Below, piece after piece: positions 17,059-25,995 of a stretch of 64,000 bases of DNA. The notes beneath the pieces are model-generated. The model did no database searches and was not told the origin of the DNA. It saw nothing but the letters and a program-made list of their open reading frames with translations. How positions within the stretch are numbered: position 1 is the stretch's first letter; every line of letters begins with the position of its first letter. The stretch covers positions 124,001 to 188,000 of the forward strand of contig NZ_PDWL01000001.1 in NCBI RefSeq assembly GCF_010093185.1, given 5' to 3'. This DNA is from Pseudoxanthomonas jiangsuensis. GTDB lineage: Bacteria; Pseudomonadota; Gammaproteobacteria; Xanthomonadales; Xanthomonadaceae. A program made the position numbers and the translations under genes.

Positions 17059-18571
17059 GTGACAGGGTCAGGGTAGCGCCATCGCCGGAGGCGGCGGAAG
17101 GCGGGTGCAGCCAGGCCTCGGCGTCGATCCCGTCGTCGTCCCAGTCCAGCAGCCAGCGCGCGTCCACCCGCATCAGCCGTCCGTGCATCAGCGGCGAGCG
17201 CGCCGAGGCGAAACCGACCCCGGCGCCGCGCGGGCACAGCGCGACCTCGCCGAACCAGGGATCGCGCCAGGTGCCGAGCAGCGACGCCGCCTCGGCGGCG
17301 GTGGCCGGCCGCCGCGCGGAAGTATCCGGCAAGGGCTGCGCCGCCGCACGCACGGCACGCTCGCGGTCCAGCAGGTCGGCGTAGTGGTCCACGCCACGCC
17401 CGGCCTGAGGATCGGTCCAGCGCTCCTGCAGCGCCTGGCCGAGCGCGGTGCGCGCGGCCTCGGCCTCGCCGTTGACCAGGATCACGAAGCCGCTGCGCCG
17501 GTCCGGCAGCAGCACCAGCGAGGAATACATGCCCGACAGGGTGCCGGTGTGGGCGACCTTCCACTGCCCGCGCACGTCCGACAGGCGCCAGCCGTAGCCG
17601 TAGGCGCTGAAATGCGTGCCGTCCCACTGCCGCTGGCGCTCGCCCACCGGCATCGGCATGTGCGCGGTCCACACCGCGCGCCTTTGCACGGGCGAGAGCC
17701 AGGGATCGGCCGGATCCAGCCAGGCCCGCATCCAGCGCAGCATGTCGTCCACGCCGCAGCGGATGCCGCCGGCGGCCATCGAGGTGATGTCCGGGACCAA
17801 TGCGGGATCGGCGTCGGCCGGCAGGTTGCGTCCATCCACCCGCCGGTGCGGACGAGCGACGCTGCCGGCCTGGTCCAGCCGCCATCCGCCGACCCGGCAG
17901 CCGTCCATGCCCAGCGGTGCGAACACCTCGCGCCGGACCAGGGCATCGTAGGGCTGGCCCGCGGCCGCCGCGGCGACCTCGCCGGCGACTACGTACAGCA
18001 GGTTGTCGTAGGCGTAGCCGGAGCGGAAGCTGGTCACCGGCTTCAGGTGCCGCAGGCCGGCGACGATGTCGGCGCGGCCGAAGTCGTTGGGCTCGGGCCA
18101 CAGCATCAGGTCGCCGGCGCCCAGGCCCAGGCCGCTGTTGTGGATCAGCAGGTCGCGCACCTGCATGTGCGCGGTCACCCACGGATCGTGCATGCGGAAC
18201 CGCGGCAGGTATTTCGTCACCGGATCGTCCCAGCGCAGCCGGCCCTGGTCGACCAGCCGCGCCAGCACCGCGGCGGTCATGGCCTTGGTGTTGGAGGCGA
18301 TCTTGAACAGCGTCCGCGGCGTGACCGGCTCGCCGCCGCCGGCCGCCAGCTCGCCGCGGGTCTCCACCGCCACGACCTCGCCGTCCTCGACCACGCCCAC
18401 CGCGATCCCGGGCAGGTCGTAGCGGGCCACGGCGGCGTCGACCGCCGCGGCGATGCCTGGCGCGGGAGACCGAGCACTGGAAGGAACCTCTGCCGACTCC
18501 ACCGGAGCGGCAGCGGCCAATGAAAGAAAAGCGGCCGCCAGGGCGGCCGCGAATGGGAGGGTCGGGGACAT
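16985..18571 (-). CDS. SxxK serine hydrolase (beta-lactamase/DD-peptidase fold)
   Basis: A 528-residue exported member of the class C beta-lactamase-like family. It has a signal peptide to about residue 27, then S93-N-T-K96 (nucleophile and Lys), Y188-D-N190 (second motif) and HTGTLSGMYS (third motif). A C-terminal beta-barrel-type extension follows (about 420-528). Family members act as D-aminopeptidases, DD-carboxypeptidases, esterases or beta-lactamases; which applies here cannot be read from sequence. Position between a TonB receptor and a D-Ala-D-Ala dipeptidase favours a peptidase acting on D-amino-acid peptides. AGGAG precedes the ATG at 18571, and a strong hairpin separates it from the receptor gene. 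Confidence 0.85.
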   Translation of the reverse strand: MSPTLPFAAALAAAFLSLAAAAPVESAEVPSSARSPAPGIAAAVDAAVARYDLPGIAVGVVEDGEVVAVETRGELAAGGGEPVTPRTLFKIASNTKAMTAAVLARLVDQGRLRWDDPVTKYLPRFRMHDPWVTAHMQVRDLLIHNSGLGLGAGDLMLWPEPNDFGRADIVAGLRHLKPVTSFRSGYAYDNLLYVVAGEVAAAAAGQPYDALVRREVFAPLGMDGCRVGGWRLDQAGSVARPHRRVDGRNLPADADPALVPDITSMAAGGIRCGVDDMLRWMRAWLDPADPWLSPVQRRAVWTAHMPMPVGERQRQWDGTHFSAYGYGWRLSDVRGQWKVAHTGTLSGMYSSLVLLPDRRSGFVILVNGEAEAARTALGQALQERWTDPQAGRGVDHYADLLDRERAVRAAAQPLPDTSARRPATAAEAASLLGTWRDPWFGEVALCPRGAGVGFASARSPLMHGRLMRVDARWLLDWDDDGIDAEAWLHPPSAASGDGATLTLSHVDPDADFSYDYADLAFTRIRDCP

Positions 18572-18588
18572 CGTGTGCTCCTGCGCCG

Positions 18589-18620
18589 GCCGGCATGCCG
18601 CCAGGAGGCGGCACGCCGGC
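18589..18620 (-). promoter_or_regulatory. Intercistronic hairpin between receptor and serine hydrolase genes
   Basis: A 14-bp stem (18589-18602 with 18607-18620, one G-U-type mismatch) with a four-base loop AGGA, starting six bases after the receptor stop. No U tract follows; the ribosome binding site of the next gene comes instead. It therefore looks like a partial terminator or a 3' mRNA stabiliser letting the receptor be expressed above the genes downstream. Confidence 0.55.
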
Positions 18621-18626
18621 GCGGGT

Positions 18627-21600
18627 TCAGAAGTTCCAGGTCAGGACCAGCTGCGCATAGCGCGGCGACTGCCAGCGGGTGCCGGTACCGAAGGTGGTCC
18701 GGTAGTCGCCGGGCTGCCGCTCGTAGCGGCCGCGCACGTTGATCACTTCCTGGTCGTTGAGCAGGTTGTAGACCGACAGGCGCACCTTCAGGTCCACGTC
18801 CTCCACCGGCAGGGTCCAGGTGACATTGGCGCCGACGTTGTAGATCCAGGGCATGCGCCCGTAGGCCCCACGCGGCGAGTACTCGTAGACGCGGTCGGCA
18901 TTGTCCGCATTGCAGTTGGACACGCAGATCCAGCCGGTGCCGCCGCCGCTGCCCTCGCTGGTGTAGCTGGCCACCGAGTTCTCGCCCGGCCAGGAGGTCC
19001 CGAAGGCGGTGATCGGGCCACCGGACAGCGCGGTGACCGTACCGCCGAACAGCCACTGCTCGTTGAGCTTGTAGCTGCCACGCAGCTTGATCTGGTGGCG
19101 ATGGTCGTTGAACAGGTCGCCGGAGCGCTCGTTGTTGGCCGGATGGTCCCAGTGCTGGACCATGCCGGTGTCGCCGTAGTTGGTGTCCGAGTTGACCGGA
19201 CCTTCGTGGTTGCCCTCGAGCTTGGACCACAGGTAGGAGGCATTGAACGCCCACTTGTCGTCCCAGGCGCGGTCGATCTGGATCTCCACGCCCTTGTAGG
19301 TGCGCTCGGGCTTCTTGTAGCCGATGACCTGGTTGCTGCCGGCCATCATGTAGCCCTCCTTGGAGGTGTCGATGGTGACCCAGCCATCCTGGGCGCAGCC
19401 CATCGCGGTGGTGCCCCACACGGTCACCTCTTCGCCCGGGTTGGCGATCGGCCACAGGTTGCTGTGGCGCACGCCGCACAGGGCGTTGATGCGCATGTCA
19501 TCGACCGCGTGGGTCATGTCGCGATAGGTCGCGTTGACGCCCCACGACCAGGCCTGGTTGATCTCGCTCTGGAAGCCGAGGATGAACTCGTCCTGGTACA
19601 TCGCTTCCAGGTCGCGGTCCACGCTCTGGCGCAGGTCGCCGACGCTGACGTTCATGTCGTCGTCCACTGGGCCGATCTGCGCGCCCAGCACCGGCGCCAT
19701 GTAGGCCGTGCCGGTCACCGGATTGGTCTGCGCGGACCAGCCGTCGAGCACGTAGTAGGTGTACTCGTCGGTGAGGCCGCCGGCGAAGGTGTAGTTGATG
19801 ATGTTGTTGACCGGCAGGTAGTAGCGGCCGGCGTTGCCGAACAGCTTGGTGCTGCCGTCACCGCGCATGTCCCAGGAGAAGCCCAGGCGCGGGGAGACCA
19901 GGTCGTCCATCTTGATGAAGCTCGAACCGGTCGCCGTCTTGTAGTCCAGGCTGTCCACGCGCACGCCCAGGTTCAGCAGCAGGGTCGGGGTGATGCTCCA
20001 GTTGTCCTCGATGTACCAGGCGCTGGCCTCGGTATCGAACACGCCGCCATCGCGGCGCTCGCGGCCCATCACCACCGCGTTCACGCCTGCCGGCACGATG
20101 GCGTCGTTGCCCAGGGTGGCGCCCGGCGCGTACGAGTAGACCGTGTAGCGCTGCGCGGTCGGGCCCGGATACCAGGTGGTGCGGTCGGTGGTCATGGTTT
20201 CGGTGTCGATGCCGAAACGCAGCAGGTGGTCGCCCAGCGCCCACTCGAAGTCCAGGCGGCCGACTTCGCGCTCGTCCTCGTGGTGGACGACCGCATTAGC
20301 AGACGGGTGACAGCTCACCGCCGGCCGGCCCATCGATGCGTACACGGCGTTGTAGCTTGAATTGATAAGGACCTGCGCGCACAGCTCATCCGCCACAGGA
20401 GCCCTGATGATGGATTTGCTGCGGTTGGTGCCGTACATCGCCTTGGCGGTGAAGTTCTCGCCGAAGCGTCCGGTGTAGGTGATCGACCCGCTCTTGCCGC
20501 CACTCTCGTTGGTGCTGACGCCACTCAGTCCGCCCAGCTCGGCCGCATCCCAGTTGTAGGCATATGTAGTGGTTTCCGATTCACCTTCGTCGGAGAAGGC
20601 CAGCAGCTCCAGCAGGTGATTGTCGGTGATGTTCCAGTCCAGCTTCGCGCCCCAGAACCCGTCGCCGGATTCGGCGTTGTTCCAGCGCTCGCCGGAAGTA
20701 CTGGTGTAGTACGCCGAGTCGCTCTCGCGCTGCTCGTACATGGCGAACAGGAACAGCTTGTCCTCGATCACCGGGCCGGAGGCCCAGACGTTGGTCTTTA
20801 GAAAGCTGCTGCTGTCACGGCTGGAACGGTAGTCCACCGGCACGGGGTCGCCGTTGCTGTCGGTGTCGTAGAAGCGGTGGTCCTCCGCGCTGGAGCTGAA
20901 GGCCTCCGGCTCGAAGGTCATCTCGATGCCGCCGTGGAACTCATTGCTGCCGCGGCGGGTGACCGCGTTGATCACGCCGCCGGTGCTGCGGCCGAACTCC
21001 ACCGAGTAGCCGCCGGTCTTGATCTGGAACTGGTCGAAGAAGGCGAACGGCGCGGCCGAGAAGCTCTGCCGGCGGTAGAAGTCGGTGACGTTCAGGCCGT
21101 TGATGTAGACCGAGTTCTCGGCGATGGACGATCCGCCGAAGGAAATGCCGCCCAGCGAGGAGTTGCCGCCGATCACGCCCGGGGCAAGCAGGGCCACCGA
21201 ACTCAGGTCCTGGGGCACCGGCAGGCGCGCGATGTCCTCGCGGCTGACGTTGGTCGCCGTTTCGATCGAGTACACGTCCACCCGGTTGACCACGCGCGAG
21301 CCCACCACCTCGATGGCATCGAGGTTGGAGACGCCGCCATCGCTGCCCAGGTTCACCGCGGTGGTGCCGCCCAGGGCCACGGCGACCGAGACCGGTGCGC
21401 CCACTGGCTGGCCATCGCGCATCACCTGCAGGCTGTAGTCGCCCACCGGCAGCTGGGTCAGGCGGTAGCCGCCGTCGCTGCTGGCGGTGACGGTGCGGCT
21501 CAGGCCGGTCTGCTTGCTGGTCAGCACCAGCTGGTCGCCGGCGGTGGCCCGGCCGGCGACCGCGCCGGTAGCGCTCTGGGCAATCGCCAGCGGCGCCATC

Positions 21601-21662
21601 GTGCCCAGGCACGCGCCCAGCGCCACGCACAAAGCCGCCTTCCTAAGGATCCTGCTGTTCAT
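18627..21662 (-). CDS. TonB-dependent outer-membrane receptor (Oar-like, with N-terminal carboxypeptidase-regulatory domain)
   Basis: A 1,011-residue outer-membrane transporter. It has a signal peptide to about residue 29 (ending PLAIAQ), then a carboxypeptidase-regulatory-like beta-sandwich (about 30-105) with GGYRLTQLPVGDYSLQV. A TonB-box-like DAIEVVGSRV follows, then the plug domain (SIAENSVYINGLNVTDFYRR; VEFGRSTGGVINAVTRRGSN) and a long barrel ending LVLTWNF with the C-terminal Phe. The Oar-like build is common in Xanthomonadaceae for peptide or protein substrates. The ATG overlaps the stop of the transglutaminase-like gene (ATGA at 21659-21662). By context it would import peptidoglycan-derived peptides, which is inference. 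Confidence 0.92.
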   Translation of the reverse strand: MNSRILRKAALCVALGACLGTMAPLAIAQSATGAVAGRATAGDQLVLTSKQTGLSRTVTASSDGGYRLTQLPVGDYSLQVMRDGQPVGAPVSVAVALGGTTAVNLGSDGGVSNLDAIEVVGSRVVNRVDVYSIETATNVSREDIARLPVPQDLSSVALLAPGVIGGNSSLGGISFGGSSIAENSVYINGLNVTDFYRRQSFSAAPFAFFDQFQIKTGGYSVEFGRSTGGVINAVTRRGSNEFHGGIEMTFEPEAFSSSAEDHRFYDTDSNGDPVPVDYRSSRDSSSFLKTNVWASGPVIEDKLFLFAMYEQRESDSAYYTSTSGERWNNAESGDGFWGAKLDWNITDNHLLELLAFSDEGESETTTYAYNWDAAELGGLSGVSTNESGGKSGSITYTGRFGENFTAKAMYGTNRSKSIIRAPVADELCAQVLINSSYNAVYASMGRPAVSCHPSANAVVHHEDEREVGRLDFEWALGDHLLRFGIDTETMTTDRTTWYPGPTAQRYTVYSYAPGATLGNDAIVPAGVNAVVMGRERRDGGVFDTEASAWYIEDNWSITPTLLLNLGVRVDSLDYKTATGSSFIKMDDLVSPRLGFSWDMRGDGSTKLFGNAGRYYLPVNNIINYTFAGGLTDEYTYYVLDGWSAQTNPVTGTAYMAPVLGAQIGPVDDDMNVSVGDLRQSVDRDLEAMYQDEFILGFQSEINQAWSWGVNATYRDMTHAVDDMRINALCGVRHSNLWPIANPGEEVTVWGTTAMGCAQDGWVTIDTSKEGYMMAGSNQVIGYKKPERTYKGVEIQIDRAWDDKWAFNASYLWSKLEGNHEGPVNSDTNYGDTGMVQHWDHPANNERSGDLFNDHRHQIKLRGSYKLNEQWLFGGTVTALSGGPITAFGTSWPGENSVASYTSEGSGGGTGWICVSNCNADNADRVYEYSPRGAYGRMPWIYNVGANVTWTLPVEDVDLKVRLSVYNLLNDQEVINVRGRYERQPGDYRTTFGTGTRWQSPRYAQLVLTWNF

Positions 21663-23257
21663 CGCTGTGTCTCTCCCACAGTGGTGTTGAAGGTGTTCCC
21701 GCCCCTGCTGTCGGCGCCGTCGCCGGGTGGCAGCATTCGCCATTCGAACCGGTAGTCCCACTGGTCGAAGTACAGGTTGCCGCCGCGCCATTCGGCCTCG
21801 CCGCGCTGCGAGTCCACGGTCTCGGAGCGGGCGTGCGCCTTGGCCGGGACGAAGTCGCGCGCGTAGTCGTCGTTGAAGGCGATCCGGTAGGCGTCCAGGC
21901 CGCCGAGGTAGAAGCCGGCCAGGGCCGGGTCGGCGCTGTCGAGCCGGCCGGTGGTCACGTCCATGGGCACCCAGCCGTAGGGCGCCAGGTACAGCCAGCC
22001 CCAGTCGTGCATGTTGTCGTAGCCGACCGCGTCGTCGGAGTACACCCAGCCGGACTGCCAGCGCGCCGGGATGCCGTTGAGCCGCAGCAGGGCCATCAGC
22101 AGAAGGGTCTGCTGGCCGCAGTCGGCGTGGCCGGCATGCAGGGCGTAGTCGCTGAGGTTGGAGAGGGTCGAGTACTCGCGCGCGCCGGCCCAGGGGATGC
22201 GGTCGACCGCGACGAACAACTTCTGCGCGATCCGGTACGGGTTCGTCTCGGTGCCCACCACCTGGGCCGAGAACGCGCGCAGGGCCGGGGTGAACACGAT
22301 GTGCGGCGGGCGCTCGCCCAGGTACGGCGCCAGCGCCGGGTCGTCCGGGGTGGGCCGCACCTTCGCCGGATCGATGTCGAAACGGCGTGCGTACACCGTC
22401 AGCTCGTAGCTGACCGAGAACTCGGTGGGCGCGCCGGCCACCGCGGTGCGTTCGAGGTAGGCGGTGCGCTGGACCGCCGCTTCCGGCGCGACCGCCGCGC
22501 CTTCCGGCACGCTGCCGAGCAGGTGGATGTCCTCCTGCTGGCCGGGGATCGCGCGCGGGTACGGGATCCAGGCGCGCACGGTCTCGCCGGCCGGCACCGC
22601 GTCGGCGTCCACCACCAGCGACTGGGTCACCTGCAGCCGGCGCGGGGCCACGCTGGTGGCGCCGCCGGCCGCGGCCGCCAGCACTTCGGCATGGTGCGGA
22701 TGCAGGCGTTCGAACGGACCCTCGCTGAAGGGCCGCACCGGCGGCGCCCGGCGCGCGGCCGCCTCGGGGCTGAGCCGGAACAGGTTGGAGACGGCGCGCT
22801 TGAAGTAGCGGCGCTCGCCATCGATGTCCATGTGCTCGATCAGGCCGGCCGCGTCCCAGGCATCGAACTGCGCCTCGTCCAGGTCGGGCACGGCCTTGCG
22901 CAGCTGGGCCAGGGCGGCGGCGCGGTCCAGGCTGAAGTCCAGGCGGATGCGGCGCATGCGCTCGCGTTCGAACTCCAGCGCCTGGCGCTGCGCAGTCGAC
23001 AGGTCCGGAGCGGCGAGGGCCCGGTCGATCGCCGCGGTGGCCCGGGTGAACTGGCCGGCATCGACCTCGGCCACGATCGCCGCCGGCGCGGGTGCGGGCA
23101 CCGCCGCCAGCGTCGGCGACGGAGCGGCGAGCCACCCGGCCAGGGCGGCGATCATCGCCGCAGCGACCGGCCACGCGCGAAAGCCGGTGGCCGCCGCGCG
23201 GAACGCGGTGGCCGACCTGGATCGCGATGCGGCTGGCTGGCGATGAACGGCTTGCAC
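21659..23257 (-). CDS. Exported transglutaminase-like protein
   Basis: About 532 residues. It has an N-terminal signal segment (PVAAAMIAALAGWLAAPSPTLA), a helical region and a beta-rich middle. The transglutaminase/protease core carries Cys in HAGHADCGQQTLLLMALLRL, His in NMHDWGWLYL and Asp in VPMDVTTG, a complete Cys-His-Asp triad. Such proteins act as peptidases or transamidases. Start choice: the frame extends to a TTG at 23317, but GTG at 23255-23257 follows GGGGAAG at good spacing and puts the signal nearer the N-terminus. It is first in the minus-strand operon and overlaps the receptor gene. Confidence 0.82.
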   Translation of the reverse strand: MQAVHRQPAASRSRSATAFRAAATGFRAWPVAAAMIAALAGWLAAPSPTLAAVPAPAPAAIVAEVDAGQFTRATAAIDRALAAPDLSTAQRQALEFERERMRRIRLDFSLDRAAALAQLRKAVPDLDEAQFDAWDAAGLIEHMDIDGERRYFKRAVSNLFRLSPEAAARRAPPVRPFSEGPFERLHPHHAEVLAAAAGGATSVAPRRLQVTQSLVVDADAVPAGETVRAWIPYPRAIPGQQEDIHLLGSVPEGAAVAPEAAVQRTAYLERTAVAGAPTEFSVSYELTVYARRFDIDPAKVRPTPDDPALAPYLGERPPHIVFTPALRAFSAQVVGTETNPYRIAQKLFVAVDRIPWAGAREYSTLSNLSDYALHAGHADCGQQTLLLMALLRLNGIPARWQSGWVYSDDAVGYDNMHDWGWLYLAPYGWVPMDVTTGRLDSADPALAGFYLGGLDAYRIAFNDDYARDFVPAKAHARSETVDSQRGEAEWRGGNLYFDQWDYRFEWRMLPPGDGADSRGGNTFNTTVGETQR

Positions 23258-23315
23258 GACCACACTTCCCCGGCGCGGTGTCGATGCCGGTGTAACACGG
23301 GTGCAGGACGTGGTC

Positions 23316-23358
23316 AATAATTTATTCTTGACTGTGCAAATATTCGGAATAACTATTC
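23316..23358. promoter_or_regulatory. AT-rich divergent promoter/operator region with repeated TATTC/GAATA half-sites
   Basis: Within 36 bases of otherwise GC-rich DNA, TATTC occurs at 23323-23327, 23341-23345 and 23354-23358, and its complement GAATA at 23347-23351. Pairs form inverted repeats: TATTC-G-GAATA (23341-23351) and GAATA-AC-TATTC (23347-23358). AATAATTTATT (23316-23326) is also palindromic. TTGACT at 23328-23333 could be a -35 element for the plus-strand operon. The site lies between the divergent starts at 23257 and 23391, and an RpiR-family regulator is encoded two genes downstream. Confidence 0.6.
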
Positions 23359-23390
23359 TTAGGCATCACCAAGGGGAAGGACGCCACCAC

Positions 23391-24872
23391 ATGAAGGCCC
23401 TGCACCTGCCGCCGGCCGCGAGCGCCGGCGCCTTCCGCGCAGGCCGGCGCGCCTGCTGGCTGGCCGGCCTGCTTGCCGCGGCGGCCTGGCTGCCGGCTGC
23501 CGCCGAAACGCCGCACGCAGCCGAGGTCGACGCGCCCACCGCCGTGGTCGGCGTGCGCCTGTCCGATCTGGCGCCGCAGCACTGGATCGCGCGCCTGCCC
23601 GACCCGGACCGGGTGATCCTCGACCGTGCCGGCATCGCCGCGCAGAACGCGCGCATGCGCGCCGAAGACCCCTCGATCCACGACATCGCCGCCCTCCCCG
23701 ATCCTTTGCCGGCGGCGTTCGTGCGCGAACGGATCCAGGCGCTGTCGGCGCCGCCGACGCGGACCCTGTACGGCGTCGACGGCCAGGCGGTCGCCGCGCG
23801 CGAGCTGGCCGCCCTGCAAGGCGCGCTGGCTCTGGACGCCGTTCCCGCCCAGCGCCCTTTGCGCTACGGCCTGGTCGTGCACCGCGCCGCGCTGCGCGCC
23901 TTCCCGACCGCGCTGCGGGTGTTCAGCACCGCCGGCGACACCGACATCGACCGTTTCCAGGAATCGGCGCTGTTCCCGGGCGATGCGGTGGCGGTGCTGC
24001 ACGAGAGCGCCGACCGGCAGTGGCTGTTCGTGGCCAGCGAGCGCTATGCGGCCTGGATCGAGGCGAAACACGTCGCCCTTGGCGACCGCGATGCGGTGCT
24101 CGGCTACGCCCAGCGCGCGCCCTACGTGGTGGTCACCGGCGCCACCGTGCGCACCACGTACACACCCGAGGAGCCGCGGGTCTCGGCCCTGCAGCTGGAC
24201 ATGGGCCTGCGCCTGCCGCTGCGCACCGGGCTGGCGCCCGACCGCCCGGTCAACGGCCAGCATCCCTACGCCTCGCACGTGCTCGACCTGCCGGTGCGTC
24301 GCGCCGACGGCAGCCTGGAATTCGCCCCGGCCCTGCTCGCGCGCTCGGCCGACGTGTCCGCCGACTACCTGCCGCTGACTCCGGCCTACCTGATCCGGCA
24401 GGCGTTCAAGTTCCTCGGCGAGCGCTACGGCTGGGGCCACTCCTACGACGCCCGCGACTGCAGCGGCTTCGTCTCCGAGGTCTACCGCAGCTTCGGCGTG
24501 CTGGTTCCGCGCAACACCCGCGACCAGGCGGTCAGCCCGGCCCTGGACCGGATCGCGTTCCAGGCCGGCGGCGACGCCGCGCGGCGCGCGGCCGCGGTGC
24601 GCGAACTGCAGCCCGGCGACCTGGTCTACATCCCCGGCCACGTGATGATGGCCATCGGCCACCAGGACGGGATGGCGTACATGATCCACGACACCAACGG
24701 CGGCAGCTGGCGCGACGCGGACGGCGGCCGGGTGCGCGCCGGGCTCAACGGCGTGTCGGTCACCCCGCTCGAACCGATGCTGTTCAACGACGAAGAGACC
24801 TACGTCGACCGCATCACCAGCATCCAGAGGATCCGGACCGTGCCCCAGCAAGGAAGGGCCAGCACCCCATGA
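23391..24872 (+). CDS. YkfC-like NlpC/P60 endopeptidase with SH3-type domains
   Basis: A 493-residue exported cysteine peptidase. The signal is CWLAGLLAAAAWLPAAA (about 22-38). Residues about 150-330 look like two bacterial SH3 domains. The NlpC/P60 core has YDARDCSGFVSEVYRSF (catalytic Cys357), GHVMMAIG (His417) and YMIHDTNG (His433). The architecture matches Bacillus YkfC, which cleaves gamma-D-Glu-diaminopimelate bonds in muropeptides bearing a free N-terminal L-Ala. The ATG at 23391 follows AAGGGGAAGG. Its stop overlaps the epimerase start (ATGA, 24869-24872). The ykfC-then-epimerase pairing supports the assignment. Confidence 0.88.
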   Translation: MKALHLPPAASAGAFRAGRRACWLAGLLAAAAWLPAAAETPHAAEVDAPTAVVGVRLSDLAPQHWIARLPDPDRVILDRAGIAAQNARMRAEDPSIHDIAALPDPLPAAFVRERIQALSAPPTRTLYGVDGQAVAARELAALQGALALDAVPAQRPLRYGLVVHRAALRAFPTALRVFSTAGDTDIDRFQESALFPGDAVAVLHESADRQWLFVASERYAAWIEAKHVALGDRDAVLGYAQRAPYVVVTGATVRTTYTPEEPRVSALQLDMGLRLPLRTGLAPDRPVNGQHPYASHVLDLPVRRADGSLEFAPALLARSADVSADYLPLTPAYLIRQAFKFLGERYGWGHSYDARDCSGFVSEVYRSFGVLVPRNTRDQAVSPALDRIAFQAGGDAARRAAAVRELQPGDLVYIPGHVMMAIGHQDGMAYMIHDTNGGSWRDADGGRVRAGLNGVSVTPLEPMLFNDEETYVDRITSIQRIRTVPQQGRASTP

Positions 24873-25966
24873 AGATCACCGACATCGAACTGCGCATGCT
24901 GCGCGTGCCGCTGAAGACCCCGTTCAAGACCGCCCTGCGCACCGTGGACACGGTCGAGGACATCGTGGTCCTGGTCCGCACCGACACCGGCCACACCGGC
25001 CACGGCGAGGCGCCGGCGACCGCGGTCATCACCGGCGACACCCACGGTTCGATCGTCGAGGCGATCGAGCGCTTCATCAAGCCGCGGCTGATCGGCCAGG
25101 AGATCGCCAACCTCAACCGCATCTGCGGCCTGATCCAGGGCGCGATGGAGCGCAACACCAGCGCCAAGGCGGCGGTGGAGATCGCGGTCTACGACCTGTG
25201 GGCGCAGCTGTACGGCGCGCCGCTGTACCAGATGCTCGGCGGCGGCGACCCGGTGATCACCACCGACATCACCATCTCGGTGGACCACATCGACAAGATG
25301 GTGGCCGACTCGATCGCCGCGGTCGAACGCGGCTTCGACTCGCTCAAGATCAAGGTCGGCAAGGACATCGGCCTGGACATCGAGCGGGTCAAGGCGATCC
25401 ACGCCGCGGTCGAGGGCCGCGCCCTTTTGCGGCTGGACGCCAACCAGGGCTGGACCGCCAAGCAGGCGGTCTACGCGATGAACACCCTGGAGGACGCCGG
25501 GGTTTTGCTGGAACTGCTCGAGCAGCCGGTCAAGGCCGCCGACATCGAGGGCCTGAAGTACGTCACCGAGCGGGTCCACACCCCGGTGATGGCCGACGAA
25601 AGCGTGTTCGGGCCCAGCCAGGTATTCGACCTGATCGAGCGCCGCGCCGCCGACATCATCAACATCAAGCTGATGAAGACCGGCGGCATCTCCAACGCCA
25701 TCCGGATCGCCGACATCGCCTCGATCTACGGGGTGCAGTGCATGATCGGCTGCATGATCGAGTCGGCGATCTCGGTGGCCGCCGCGGTCCACGTGGCGGT
25801 GGCCAAGGCCGACGCGATCACCAAGGTCGACCTGGACGGTCCGTCGCTGGGCGCGTTCAACCCGGTCGAGGGCGGGGTGATCTTCGACGAATCGGAGATC
25901 ACCATCACCGATGCGCCGGGCCTCGGCATCCGCGAGATCCGGGGGCTGGAGCCGCTGGCGCGCTGA
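24869..25966 (+). CDS. L-Ala-D/L-Glu epimerase (enolase superfamily)
   Basis: A 365-residue cytoplasmic enzyme of the muconate-lactonizing group that converts L-Ala-D-Glu from murein into L-Ala-L-Glu. Catalytic residues align closely with the Bacillus YkfB pattern as I recall it: K160-I-K162, metal ligands D190 (DAN), E218 (EQP) and D243 (ADES), and opposing K267 in NIKLMKTGG. The capping N-terminal domain begins MKITDIELRMLRVPLKTPFKT. No signal peptide. It is translationally coupled to the YkfC-like gene. Dipeptide epimerases with other specificities share these residues, but the neighbour strongly favours Ala-Glu. Confidence 0.9.
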   Translation: MKITDIELRMLRVPLKTPFKTALRTVDTVEDIVVLVRTDTGHTGHGEAPATAVITGDTHGSIVEAIERFIKPRLIGQEIANLNRICGLIQGAMERNTSAKAAVEIAVYDLWAQLYGAPLYQMLGGGDPVITTDITISVDHIDKMVADSIAAVERGFDSLKIKVGKDIGLDIERVKAIHAAVEGRALLRLDANQGWTAKQAVYAMNTLEDAGVLLELLEQPVKAADIEGLKYVTERVHTPVMADESVFGPSQVFDLIERRAADIINIKLMKTGGISNAIRIADIASIYGVQCMIGCMIESAISVAAAVHVAVAKADAITKVDLDGPSLGAFNPVEGGVIFDESEITITDAPGLGIREIRGLEPLAR

Positions 25967-25995
25967 GCGCCGGTTGCCAGCGCGCCGCCGTCCGG

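Noticed and set aside
18627..23174. A single 1,515-codon frame fusing the receptor to upstream sequence
   Set aside because: The upstream part is a shadow of the transglutaminase-like gene; the receptor has its own signal peptide at 21662.
21659..23317. TTG at 23317 as the start of the transglutaminase-like gene
   Set aside because: It would place 20 extra residues before the signal and run into the operator cluster; GTG at 23257 has a better ribosome binding site.
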